From: Rhodanobacter sp. C03
Lineage (GTDB): Bacteria > Pseudomonadota > Gammaproteobacteria > Xanthomonadales > Rhodanobacteraceae
Length of the DNA stretch: 64,000 nucleotides
Reading direction: 5' to 3'
NCBI RefSeq assembly: GCF_002001175.1
Contig: NZ_MUNT01000006.1
Coordinates: 1 to 64,000 of the forward strand
Within the stretch, counting starts at the first letter, position 1. Each line of letters begins with the position of its first letter. The position numbers and the translations under genes are program-made. A model generated the notes under the pieces. It did not search any database. It saw only the letters and a list, made by a program, of their open reading frames with translations, and had not been told where the DNA came from. Of this stretch, positions 32,875-41,262 are shown piece by piece.

Positions 32875-32948
32875 GGGTTGTGTCCTGGCAAAACAGGCAT
32901 CAGGGTACCTTTTCTTTGCGGGCTCCGGCATGCCCGGCATGTCAAAAC

Positions 32949-32999
32949 AAGTGAGAGTCGGCGTTATCGCAGCGATAAAAATGGAGATCGAACTCACTT
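32949..32999. repeat. Palindromic repeat, 'aagtgagttcgat' family
   Basis: The arm aagtgagagtcggcgttatc (from 32949) faces gatcgaactcactt (32986-32999) in inverse orientation with the pairs AAGTGAG/CTCACTT at the ends. It lies in the 320-nt gap 32875-33194 between the aminotransferase gene and the divergent TIR-protein gene. The remainder of that gap holds the presumed promoters and no gene I can support. Confidence 0.55.
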
Positions 33000-33194
33000 T
33001 CTCGTGGCAGCCGGTGAGTCGCTTCCCGTTGCATCATCCATAAGCGCCTGCACACCCGCTTTGTCTAGCGTGATCAATCCCGGCGCGAGGTGCTGGATGT
33101 GTCTGGTGCCTTCTCCTACTCTCCGATTCGGCGCGGGGTTATGCTTGAAAGGTCGGGGGTTGCGGTAACCGACCCGCTTAGGGGGTTGATAGAC

Positions 33195-34982
33195 ATGGCT
33201 GATGTCTTCGTTTCTTACGCACGCAGCGACAAGGCGCGGGTCGCGCCGCTGGTGGCCGCGATCGAGGCAAAGGGATGGACGGTCTGGTGGGACCCCGACA
33301 TTACGCCGGGTCAGGAGTTCGACGACCAGATCGATGCCGAGATCGATGCAGCCAAGGCCGTGGTGGTGGTCTGGACTCCGGTTTCGGTGGTATCGCGCTG
33401 GGTGCGCGGCGAGGCGCGCGAAGCCGCTGAGCGCGGCATTCTCGTCCCGGTGCGATTCGAGCAGGCGCGCCTGCCGATGGACGTGCGTGCCATTCACACC
33501 ACCGACCTCGACAATTGGGGCGAGGATCCCGAGAGCCCGTCGGCCCAGGAGTGCCTGCGCGCGCTCGGCAGCATGATCGCGCGCGCACAGACATCGCAAT
33601 CCGGGAAGTCGGGAAACGGTTCGGCGCCGCCACCTTCGGCCAGGGGCTCCGCGCGCTTCACGATCTGCGTGCTGCCGTTCGCGAACATGAGCGGCGATCC
33701 GGAGCAGGAGTATTTCAGTGACGGCATCACCGAGGACATCATTACGGATCTGAGCAAGGTCTCGGCGCTGGCGGTCGTCTCGCGCAACAGCGCCTTCATG
33801 TACAAGGACAAGCACGTCGATGTGCCAAAAGTTGCGCGCGAACTCAAGGTCAGTCATGTGCTGGAAGGCAGCGTTCGCAAGGCGGGTGGCCGGGTGCGGA
33901 TCAGCGCGCAGCTGATCGACGGCGCCAGCAACAACCATGTCTGGGCCGAGCGTTACGATCGCGACTCCAGCGATATCTTTGCGCTCCAGGACGAGATCTC
34001 CCAGGCCATCGTCAAGGCATTGAAGCTCAGATTGTTGCCCGAGGAGAAGCAAGCCATCGAGCGGCGCGGCACCGACAATGCCGAGGCCCACAATCTCTAC
34101 CTGATGGCGCGACAGACATACGTGTCCGGGCAGGAGGTCGATGCGCGCTCTGCGCGAGCGATCGTTCGCCTCTGCGCACGTGCCACCGAAATCGACCCCC
34201 GCTATGCGCAGGCCTGGGTGCTCATGGCCATTGGCTATTGGCGGTTGCGGGTACTCGGCGACCGGTCCGATGACGGCATGATGTCCGTGGAACGCGCGCT
34301 GATGGTGGATCCGAATCTGGCCGAGGCGCATGCGGTCAAAGCCCAGCTTCTGCTGCTTGACGGCGACGCCGATGCGGCGGCTGCGGAAGTCGCACACGCA
34401 CTCGTACTGGATCCGCAGTCGTACGAGGTCAACCGCTCGGCTGGGCGCTTGAGCTATCAGTTCCACCGGCACGAAGATGCCATTGGCTTCTATGAAAAGG
34501 CTGCGACTCTAATGGAGGCGGATATCAATTCAGTCATGATGCTGATCAGTTGTTGCACTGCATTGGGTGATGTCGACGGTGCCCAGCGCAACGCGCAACG
34601 GGCGCTCAAACGTACGGAGATCGCCTTGGCGCATGACCAGAACAACGTGGAGGTCACGACTTACAGCGCTTACGCGCTCGCCGCGCTTGGCGAGGGTGAG
34701 CGCGCCAAGGCGCGCATGAACCGCGCGCTGCTGATCGACCCCGATAATTTCAATATGCGCTACAACTTCGTGTGTGCGTTGAGTGTGCATCTGAAGGACA
34801 GAGAGGCAGCGCTGGACATGCTCGGTCCGGTGTTCGACACGATCTCGGACAATTTCATGTCCTACGCGAAAGCCGACCCCGATCTCGAGTTCCTGCGCCA
34901 TGATCCGCGCTATCTGGCCATGGTCGCGACTGCCGAGGCACGCCTTGCGGCAAAGGGAACGGAGGCAATCAGGATAGATTGA
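33195..34982 (+). CDS. TIR domain protein with TolB-like and TPR domains
   Basis: A 595-residue soluble protein. Residues 1-125 are a TIR domain: ADVFVSYARSDKARVAPLVA, VWWDPDITPGQEFDDQIDAE, and SRWVRGEAREAAERGILVPV. The last fits the W-x-x-x-E pattern carrying the catalytic Glu of TIR NADases. A short Gly/Ser linker leads to a TolB/FlgO-like domain (about 155-275: VLPFANMSGDPEQEYFSDGI to YDRDSSDIFALQDEISQAI) and TPR helices to about 560. No membrane helix is seen. The same body follows a winged helix at 11922-13997. Roles may include NAD+ cleavage in stress or immunity, or only protein interaction. ATG 33195 begins directly at the TIR strand. Confidence 0.85.
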   Translation: MADVFVSYARSDKARVAPLVAAIEAKGWTVWWDPDITPGQEFDDQIDAEIDAAKAVVVVWTPVSVVSRWVRGEAREAAERGILVPVRFEQARLPMDVRAIHTTDLDNWGEDPESPSAQECLRALGSMIARAQTSQSGKSGNGSAPPPSARGSARFTICVLPFANMSGDPEQEYFSDGITEDIITDLSKVSALAVVSRNSAFMYKDKHVDVPKVARELKVSHVLEGSVRKAGGRVRISAQLIDGASNNHVWAERYDRDSSDIFALQDEISQAIVKALKLRLLPEEKQAIERRGTDNAEAHNLYLMARQTYVSGQEVDARSARAIVRLCARATEIDPRYAQAWVLMAIGYWRLRVLGDRSDDGMMSVERALMVDPNLAEAHAVKAQLLLLDGDADAAAAEVAHALVLDPQSYEVNRSAGRLSYQFHRHEDAIGFYEKAATLMEADINSVMMLISCCTALGDVDGAQRNAQRALKRTEIALAHDQNNVEVTTYSAYALAALGEGERAKARMNRALLIDPDNFNMRYNFVCALSVHLKDREAALDMLGPVFDTISDNFMSYAKADPDLEFLRHDPRYLAMVATAEARLAAKGTEAIRID

Positions 34983-35226
34983 GTGTCATACGGTTGAGAA
35001 AATGATGCAGGGACATTTTTCGGCGCGCTTCGTGGCCACCGACAATCCAACTTCCAGCACCGTGACCCACAGTTCACTGGGACGGCATCCGAAGGAACCG
35101 GATCTGCCGACTGAGATGCACGACAACGAGCGCTTCGGATGAGCTGATCAGGAGCTGCCCTGGGCTGAAACCACAGAAGCATGGAGTGTCATTGGGCCAG
35201 CTGATGGTCCGGCGCTCGAAGCGCCA
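34983..35226. other. Intergenic gap with decayed repeat arms
   Basis: This 244-nt convergent gap contains gaaaatgatgcagggacattttt (about 35000-35022), a decayed arm of the 'gtgtcagggacaat' family, and gagtgtcattgggcc near 35185. I see no gene or clear terminator. It marks the last recognisable repeat remnants in the window; none is seen to the right. Confidence 0.4.
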
Positions 35227-35574
35227 TCACTTTTCCACGAACGCCTTCAGCCGTGCCAGCGAGGCATCCCATTGCTCGGAGATCTGCTCGACGTAGCTGC
35301 GCAGCTCGTCGAGCGCTATGGGATTCAGCGCGAACAGGTTTTCCCGTCCCTCGCGTCGGCTGCTGACCACTCCGGCGCTTTCGAGAATCCGCAGGTGCTT
35401 GCTGATCGCCTGACGGGTGAGTGGCTTGCTTTCGGTGAGTTGGGCGATCGACTGGCGGTTGCCGCGACTCAACGCCAGCACGAGCGAGAGGCGGGTACTG
35501 TCGCCCAATGCGGCAAAGACGGTGGCGGTCGCATCCGATTGACGGGACAGTCGGGCGAGTGGATTACGCGACAT
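35227..35574 (-). CDS. ArsR-family winged-helix regulator
   Basis: A 115-residue ArsR/SmtB-fold regulator. It has TVFAALGDSTRLSLVLALSR, the recognition region LTRQAISKHLRILESAGVVS and wing SSRREGRENLFALNP, then a C-terminal dimer helix with EQWDASLARLKAFVEK. It lacks the CxC metal motif of metal-sensing members, so it is probably of the SRPBCC-linked type. Its start overlaps the end of the SRPBCC gene by 11 nt, so the pair is one unit, with the partner gene first. It probably represses its own operon from the dyad at 36056-36071. Confidence 0.88.
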   Translation of the reverse strand: MSRNPLARLSRQSDATATVFAALGDSTRLSLVLALSRGNRQSIAQLTESKPLTRQAISKHLRILESAGVVSSRREGRENLFALNPIALDELRSYVEQISEQWDASLARLKAFVEK

Positions 35575-36007
35575 GATGGCGGATGTTTTCCAGCTGCGCG
35601 GCCCAGCCACCCTCGTTCATGCGGAACGCCTCGGCGCGACGCCCGCTGGGAACCTTGTCGAAGCCCGTCTCGGTGATCCGCAGCAGGGTGCCGGTGGGGG
35701 TCGACTCCAGCCTGAATTCCACCAGGGTGGGCGTTTCGGCCTCGTAGTCGACGCTGGCATCGACCGCATACGGATGCCAGGTGAACGAAAACAGGTGTTC
35801 GGGCTCGATCGCCTTGATGGTTGCCTGCCAAATGACGTGCTCATAGCCCGGATGGGTAATCCGCCCCTTGGCCAGCTTGCCTGGTTCGAAGGGCGCGCCC
35901 AGCTTCACGCGAAACCACTCGCCGAACTCACGGTAGTCGGTGAGTGCGCGCCATACGCGCGATACCGGCGCCTTCAACTCGATGGACTTTTCGATGCGAT
36001 CGTTCAT
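35564..36007 (-). CDS. SRPBCC (AHSA1-type) protein paired with ArsR regulator
   Basis: A 147-residue Bet v1-like protein: IEKSIELKAPVSRVWRALTD, then GEWFRVKLGAPFEPGKLAKG, PEHLFSFTWHPYAV, LESTPTGTLLRITETGFDKV and the C-terminal helix GGWAAQLENIRHHV. These proteins bind hydrophobic ligands. Pairing with an ArsR regulator is common, usually with the regulator first; here the order is reversed. The start follows ggaggtggcat, a strong SD. Confidence 0.9.
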   Translation of the reverse strand: MNDRIEKSIELKAPVSRVWRALTDYREFGEWFRVKLGAPFEPGKLAKGRITHPGYEHVIWQATIKAIEPEHLFSFTWHPYAVDASVDYEAETPTLVEFRLESTPTGTLLRITETGFDKVPSGRRAEAFRMNEGGWAAQLENIRHHVA

Positions 36008-36055
36008 ATGCCACCTCCAGGTTGCATATAAGTCTAGGTCTGCATCTGCACATAC

Positions 36056-36071
36056 GCAACCATAAAGTTGC
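36056..36071. promoter_or_regulatory. Operator-like dyad upstream of the SRPBCC-arsR unit
   Basis: The dyad gcaac-cataaa-gttgc (36056-36071) is perfect over five bases per arm. A related half-site, ggttgc, lies at 36020-36025, just upstream of the SD. SRPBCC-linked ArsR regulators are often reported to bind GCAAC/GTTGC-type dyads, so this is the likely autoregulatory operator. Confidence 0.6.
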
Positions 36072-36076
36072 TATTA

Positions 36077-36105
36077 GCGCCTATGTCCGAGTGAGACATA
36101 GGCGC
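36077..36105. promoter_or_regulatory. Perfect 11-bp inverted repeat in a divergent promoter
   Basis: The arms gcgcctatgtc (36077-36087) and gacataggcgc (36095-36105) pair perfectly around a 7-nt spacer. There is no T-run, and the element lies between divergent genes (SRPBCC unit and secreted amidohydrolase), so it is more likely a protein-binding operator than a terminator. The binding protein is unknown. The gap 36008-36303 (296 nt) contains this and the dyad at 36056. Confidence 0.6.
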
Positions 36106-36303
36106 ATGAGACGCGAATGCCAAGTGCGCGTCCGGCACTGGCATAATCGGCTTGCCGATCCCGCAAACATACGGGGGATGTATCGTTGGTCAATGATCTG
36201 GCTACACCTGCCTAGCCCGACGCCAACGGCTTTCATCATGCGATCGTGATTTTGACTGATCGACAGGCATACGCCTGCGCTCGTTGATAGGGGGAGTCCA
36301 ACC

Positions 36304-37800
36304 GTGCCTACGAATATCCGTTGCTTCGCGTCTGTCCTGTCGCCGCTCAACACCCGTCGGCATACCCTGCTGGCCGTCGCACTGGCGGGGCTCTGTACCG
36401 CTACATCCGCCGGAGCACAGGCGCCGCAGTTGTCGGCGCAGACGCAGCAGTTCGTGAAGTATGCACAGCCCGTGCTGGCGATCACTCATGTGCGGGTGAT
36501 CGACGGCACCGGCGCAACGGCGCGGGAAAACCAGACGGTGTTGCTGCGTGATGGCCTGATCGCGGCAGTCGGCAAGCACGTGAAGCTGCCGAAGGATGCG
36601 ACGGTGATCGACGGCAGCGGGCACACGCTGATCCCAGGCTTGGTCGGCATGCACGACCACATGTTTTACCCCGCGCCAAAGGTGAACCCGGAAGCGAAGG
36701 AGGCGATCTATCCCGAGCAGGCATCGAGTTTTCCCAAGCTGTATCTGGCCGGCGGTGTCACCACGATCCGCACCACCGGCAGCACCGAGCCGTATACGGA
36801 CCTTGAGCTGAAGAAGGCGATCGACGCCGGCAAGATCCCCGGGCCGAAGATGCATACCACCGGGCCGTATCTGGAGGGCAAGGGCAGCTTCACGCCGCAG
36901 ATGCATGAGCTGGTGGATGCGGTCGATGCCATCGACACGGTCAACTACTGGATCGGCGAAGGCGCGACCTCGTTCAAGGCGTACATGCACATCACCCGCG
37001 CCGAACTCTCTGCGGCGATCGCGGCGGCGCATGCGAAGCGCATCAAGGTAACCGGGCACCTGTGCACGATCGGTTTCACCGAAGCGGCCGACCTCGGCAT
37101 CGACGACCTGGAGCACGGGCTGCCGGTGGACACCGAGTTCACCGCCGGCAAGCAGCCGGATGTCTGCCCGGATACCAAGCTCGCGGTGGCCAACCTGGCG
37201 ACGATGAGCGTCGATGATCCGCGCATCCAGCAGCTGATCAAACACCTGGTGTCGAAGCACGTGGCGGTCACCTCGACCCTGCCGGTGTTCGAGACCTTCG
37301 TACCCGGCCGCGCGCCTGTGGATGCGCGCGTGCTGGATGCGATGCTGCCGGAGACTCGGCTGGAGTATCTGGCGACCCGCGAGCGCGTTGCCAAGACGCC
37401 CGACTCGCCTTGGGTGAAGGTGTTCAGGCTGGAAGAAGATTTCGAGCATGCCTTCGTGCAGCAGGGCGGCACCTTGCTAGCCGGGCTGGACCCCACCGGC
37501 TATGGCGGCGTCATTGCCGGTTACGGCGATCAGCATGAAGTGGAGTTGCTGGTGGAAGCCGGCTTCACCCCACGGCAGGCGATCCAGATCGCCACCCTCA
37601 ACGGCGCCCGCTTCATAGGCGAGGACAAGCGCATCGGTTCCATCGAAGCAGGCAAAGCCGCTGACCTGGTATTGATCGACGGTAACCCTGCGAAGAACAT
37701 CAAGGACATCGAAAACGTCGAACTGGTGTTCAAGGACGGCGTGGGCTACGACCCGGCCAAGCTGGTCAAGGCGGCCAATGGCACGGTGGGGCTGCGCTAG
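36304..37800 (+). CDS. Secreted amidohydrolase family protein
   Basis: A 498-residue exported metal-dependent hydrolase. The signal peptide (TLLAVALAGLCTATSAGAQA) ends near residue 38. The mature enzyme has ITHVRVIDGTGATARENQTV, GLVGMHDHMFY with His117 and His119 of the first metal site, TSFKAYMHI (candidate Lys bridge), VTGHLCTIGF and DDLEHGLPVD for further His ligands, and an IQIATLNGARFIGEDKRIGS C-terminal segment. Secreted members include prolidase-like and imidazolonepropionase-like enzymes; the substrate is unknown. The stop overlaps the convergent DUF4386 gene by 4 nt. Confidence 0.88.
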   Translation: MPTNIRCFASVLSPLNTRRHTLLAVALAGLCTATSAGAQAPQLSAQTQQFVKYAQPVLAITHVRVIDGTGATARENQTVLLRDGLIAAVGKHVKLPKDATVIDGSGHTLIPGLVGMHDHMFYPAPKVNPEAKEAIYPEQASSFPKLYLAGGVTTIRTTGSTEPYTDLELKKAIDAGKIPGPKMHTTGPYLEGKGSFTPQMHELVDAVDAIDTVNYWIGEGATSFKAYMHITRAELSAAIAAAHAKRIKVTGHLCTIGFTEAADLGIDDLEHGLPVDTEFTAGKQPDVCPDTKLAVANLATMSVDDPRIQQLIKHLVSKHVAVTSTLPVFETFVPGRAPVDARVLDAMLPETRLEYLATRERVAKTPDSPWVKVFRLEEDFEHAFVQQGGTLLAGLDPTGYGGVIAGYGDQHEVELLVEAGFTPRQAIQIATLNGARFIGEDKRIGSIEAGKAADLVLIDGNPAKNIKDIENVELVFKDGVGYDPAKLVKAANGTVGLR

Positions 37801-38555
37801 CGGAGGCCCGCCGTCGCTGATCCCTCAACCGATGCCGAGCCGGTGCGGCGTGTCCATTCCTGCAGGTTCACGCCTTTCACCAGCAGCCACAAGGCAAGCG
37901 ACAGTTCCGCGACCAAGCATGGCATCAGGATGAAGGGGAAGAGCTGTCCTTCGAAGTCGGGGGCGAGCAGCAGCGCGAAGCTGTTGATCAGATAGCACGC
38001 TCCCGCGACCTGCATCAGCACACCGAGGACGCGTGGCAGGTATCCCGATGCGCGGATCAGATGGCCTTCCACCAGGCAGACGAATCCGAAGAAGATCAGC
38101 CCGACGCCGAAGCCGTATTCATGCAGCCGGATCGCGACGTACGACCACGCCTGCAGTTGCGCCGGCTCGAAAGCCTTGAGGTAGGGCGTTTCACCCAGCA
38201 GGAACAGCGGCACCAGCAGGTTCAACTTGTTGGCCACCAGCACAGCCGTCTGGATCAGGTTGAGCAGAAGGTTCAGCAAGGCCAGGTTCCGGCTTACCGG
38301 CCGTAGCAACACGTAGAGTGCCCACATCACGAAGACATCGCAGACATGCATCACCAGGTCGCCGGCGATGCCCAGACGCCACAGCGTTTCCGAGGCCAGG
38401 ATGTTGCTGGCGGTGGCTGCTGCATTGCCGGGCACCACCAGCTTGCCGCGAATAAACAGTTCGCCGAGCGCACCGGCCACGATGATGATGAGATAGAGCA
38501 GGCCGCCGAACCTTGCATAGCTCTGCGGTGATGCCTGTCTTGCTGCTGCTGTCAT
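37797..38555 (-). CDS. DUF4386 family membrane protein
   Basis: A 252-residue polytopic membrane protein of the DUF4386 family. The start has YARFGGLLYLIIIVAGALGE with the typical first helix, followed by LRPVSRNLALLNLLLNLIQT, a helix with LHEYGFGVGLIFFGFVCLVE, and PRVLGVLMQVAGACYLINSF. About seven membrane helices are predicted. The function is unknown. The ATG at 38555 follows gggag; an earlier ATG at 38579 has no clear SD. Confidence 0.88.
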   Translation of the reverse strand: MTAAARQASPQSYARFGGLLYLIIIVAGALGELFIRGKLVVPGNAAATASNILASETLWRLGIAGDLVMHVCDVFVMWALYVLLRPVSRNLALLNLLLNLIQTAVLVANKLNLLVPLFLLGETPYLKAFEPAQLQAWSYVAIRLHEYGFGVGLIFFGFVCLVEGHLIRASGYLPRVLGVLMQVAGACYLINSFALLLAPDFEGQLFPFILMPCLVAELSLALWLLVKGVNLQEWTRRTGSASVEGSATAGLR

Positions 38556-38882
38556 CGTGAACTCCCGATCCGCAAACACTCGTTGCAGCGTGACATTCCT
38601 GGCGAAGTGCTGCCCCGGTCGCCGCGAGCCTTTCGGGATGCTGCGCCACGTTATACGACGCGCGTTGGGCGCGATACGTGCCAGATGGCATCGTGAGGAT
38701 TGGGCGGTCCCATAGTTCCAGGACGATGCTTTTCTCCGGCGCCAGCTGGCTATCGTACTGGTGGGTATGGCTTTGGATACTGCAATGAGTGAATTCGAGG
38801 CATGCTCTCATCCAGAGCAGGCTTTCCACTCAAAGCAGCTATCCGACCTTTAATGCCGTCAGTTTCTTAAGGACGCATCCCG
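38556..38882. other. Divergent intergenic region
   Basis: This 327-nt gap between the DUF4386 gene (minus) and the glycosidase-like gene (plus) holds their promoters. The SD of the plus gene (aagga) is at about 38869-38873. A minus-strand frame through the area has no supporting features. I see no repeat or strong dyad. Confidence 0.4.
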
Positions 38883-40967
38883 ATGAAACGCTATCTGATA
38901 TTGCTCGCGTTCCTTGCATGGGGTGTCTCCCCTGCTTACGCACAGGATGCGTTCAAGCCCGTGTCCACTTTCGACGCGCCCGCGATCCAGGGGCGGCCGG
39001 TGGAATTGGACAGCCAGGGCAAGCTGTTGCCGTGGCCGTACCCGCACGACATCGGTGCCTCGTACGAGTCGTACTTCCTGACGCAGTGGAGTGTGTTGCG
39101 GCGCGAGTACCACGGGCCGCGTGACTATTATTTCTTCTGCTGCGTGGATTTCGACCGCAGCACTTTCGAGCTGATACCGGATCGTCACTGGGCCAATTCC
39201 ACGGGGTATCTGCGCGCGATGCTGGAGGGCTTCGTCGAGCATCTTTATCCGTATACCGGAGATCCGGAAACGATCCGGTTGCTGAAGGATTTCGTCGACT
39301 ACGAACTGGCGCACGGCACCACGCCGCGCGATTACGCGTGGAGCGGCGTGCCTTACGCGTCGGCCGATCCCGGCGCGACGACGTATCGGGGGTGGAGCAA
39401 ACACGCGGTGGATTTCATCGAGCCGCCGATCGTTGGCGAGGATGGCTACGGCTACCTGCGTCTGTACGAGATGACCGGCGAAGTCCGCTATCTGCAGGCG
39501 GCGATCCGCTGTGCGGATGCGCTGGTGAAAAATATCCGCCAGGGCGATGCCACCCACTCGCCATGGCCGGTGCGGGTGTATGCGCGTACCGGCAAGGTCG
39601 GCAAGCACGCCATGGGCGAATACTCGGCGAATGTGATCGAGCCGATCGAGCTGTTCGATGAGCTGATCCGCCTGCAGCTCGGTGACGTGGCTGGCTACCG
39701 GCGAGTCCGCGAACAGGCCTGGCAATGGCTGTTCCGCTATCCGATGACGGACAACGTGTGGGTCGGCTACTTCGAGGACGTGGCGCCCGACATGGCCAAC
39801 ATGAACAACGTGATCCCGCTGGAAACCGCGCGCTATCTGCTGCTGCATCCCGAGCTGGATCCGCACTGGAAGCAGGATGCAGCAGGGCTGATCGACTGGG
39901 TAAGGACCACGCCCAAATGGCCGAAGTACATTGTGGGTGGCGCGATGGTGACGACCGAGCAGGGCGACGGCCATCACTTCTGCTGCGGCAAGCCGAACGA
40001 TTGCTGCGATAGTCACACGGCGCGACTCGCGGCTATCGAGGCGATCTACTACTGGAAGACCGAAGACGAGGATTACAAGGAACAGGCGTTTCGCTCGTAC
40101 AACTGGGTCACCTACCAGCAGGGATTTCCACCCAAGGGAGTCACACCGTGGGGACAGGGGCAGTGGTGGTTCACCGATGAATTCGCGGATGGGCCGCGAC
40201 GCATGATGGATGGCCTGTGGGCCGTACCGGAATGGGCGCCTGCCACGAAATCACATTTCCTCGGTAGCACGTCCGTCGTCACCCATATCGTCTACGGTCG
40301 CGGTAGCGTCACGTATGCCACCTTCGATGCCGCCGCTGATGATGTGTTGCGCCTGGACTTCACGCCGACGCGGGTGCTGGCCGATGGCCATGCGCTCGCG
40401 CCTGATGCGGAAAAGAACGCGGATGGCTATGCGTTCGACGCGGCCAGGCATGTGCTGCGTGTACACAGGTCATATGCGCGCAACGTGAGTATCGAGGGAG
40501 CCGGTGGCGTGGAACCAACACACACGGTGGACTTCGATGATCCACACGTCCCGGCGGGAACGTTGCTGCATGGCGCATACCCGAATGGCATTATCGACTG
40601 GGGCGCGAATACATGGCGAGTCGGTGTACCCGAGGGGCGCTTCGCGACGTTCAACTTGGCCGTGGCCGATGCCAGAGTCGGGCAGGCGGACTTTTCATTC
40701 GTCACGCCTCATGCGCTGGCAGGCATCACGGTATTCAACAGCGGGCCGATCGACATGTCGTTGAAGATCGACTCGCCGCCGAATCAGGTGGTGACGATCA
40801 CGGTTCCGGCGGGGCGGCTGCAGCGTGTGCAGACAGGATGGAGGTCCGGCACGTTGCGCATCCGCTTGGAAGCCTTGAACGGCACGACACTTGGCAACTG
40901 GAAGTTCGACGACATACGCTACAGCGCGGGCGCTACGGTTCCAGAGGCAGCTCCGGACAGGCACTGA
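38883..40967 (+). CDS. Large secreted protein, alpha-barrel glycosidase-like
   Basis: A 694-residue exported protein; the signal peptide ends MKRYLILLAFLAWGVSPAYA. The first two thirds (about 60-450) are rich in aromatic helices (YESYFLTQWSVLRREYHGPR, GYLRLYEMTGEVRYLQAAIR, YKEQAFRSYNWVTYQQG) like six-hairpin (alpha/alpha)6 glycosidases. The rest (450-690) is beta-rich. Two unusual cysteine clusters occur: FFCCVDF (about 80) and HFCCGKPNDCCD (about 363-374), which suggest metal binding or disulfides. A polysaccharide substrate is likely but not identifiable. A bidirectional terminator follows at 41098-41130. Confidence 0.7.
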   Translation: MKRYLILLAFLAWGVSPAYAQDAFKPVSTFDAPAIQGRPVELDSQGKLLPWPYPHDIGASYESYFLTQWSVLRREYHGPRDYYFFCCVDFDRSTFELIPDRHWANSTGYLRAMLEGFVEHLYPYTGDPETIRLLKDFVDYELAHGTTPRDYAWSGVPYASADPGATTYRGWSKHAVDFIEPPIVGEDGYGYLRLYEMTGEVRYLQAAIRCADALVKNIRQGDATHSPWPVRVYARTGKVGKHAMGEYSANVIEPIELFDELIRLQLGDVAGYRRVREQAWQWLFRYPMTDNVWVGYFEDVAPDMANMNNVIPLETARYLLLHPELDPHWKQDAAGLIDWVRTTPKWPKYIVGGAMVTTEQGDGHHFCCGKPNDCCDSHTARLAAIEAIYYWKTEDEDYKEQAFRSYNWVTYQQGFPPKGVTPWGQGQWWFTDEFADGPRRMMDGLWAVPEWAPATKSHFLGSTSVVTHIVYGRGSVTYATFDAAADDVLRLDFTPTRVLADGHALAPDAEKNADGYAFDAARHVLRVHRSYARNVSIEGAGGVEPTHTVDFDDPHVPAGTLLHGAYPNGIIDWGANTWRVGVPEGRFATFNLAVADARVGQADFSFVTPHALAGITVFNSGPIDMSLKIDSPPNQVVTITVPAGRLQRVQTGWRSGTLRIRLEALNGTTLGNWKFDDIRYSAGATVPEAAPDRH

Positions 40968-41042
40968 CGCAGTAATGCGTTGTCCATGGACGGATCGCCA
41001 TGATGCTGATGACACGGAATGGATCAGACAATCGGGGGCACG

Positions 41043-41195
41043 ATGAGAGAACAACCATCGGCAAAAGCGCTGAAAGAATCAAATAGATTCTGGAATGAAA
41101 AGCCGACGAACAGGTTCTGTGTCGGCTTTTGCACGTTTGTCATCGCCGAAATTCTTGTCTACATTACGCTCCACTGGCTAATTCCGATCATTTGA
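41043..41195 (+). CDS. Small predicted membrane peptide, 50 aa (tentative)
   Basis: An ATG at 41043 with ggggg 5 nt upstream opens a 50-codon frame. It has a charged N-terminal half (MREQPSAKALKESNRFWNEK) and a C-terminal hydrophobic segment (VGFCTFVIAEILVYITLHWL) ending IPII, as in small single-pass membrane proteins. Against it, a strong terminator-like hairpin (41098-41130) lies inside the frame. It could be a real small protein or a chance frame in the convergent gap. Confidence 0.35.
   Translation: MREQPSAKALKESNRFWNEKPTNRFCVGFCTFVIAEILVYITLHWLIPII
41098..41130. terminator. Bidirectional rho-independent terminator
   Basis: The arms aaaagccgac (41098-41107) and gtcggctttt (41121-41130) pair perfectly, with a 13-nt loop, and end in T on one strand and A on the other. 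It lies between the convergent glycosidase-like and hydrolase genes, so it can serve both. This is the clearest intrinsic terminator in the window. Confidence 0.75.
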
Positions 41196-41262
41196 TCGCT
41201 GGACATGACGGCCGTGCCGCGGGCACCCGGCTACGCAGTTTTCCTCCTGAAGTCATCCGTGG

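Noticed and set aside
32994..34472. Long open frame on the minus strand across the TIR-TolB-TPR gene
   Set aside because: It is the antisense of the TIR protein gene, with Arg/His-rich composition and no motifs, and the plus-strand gene has clear domains.
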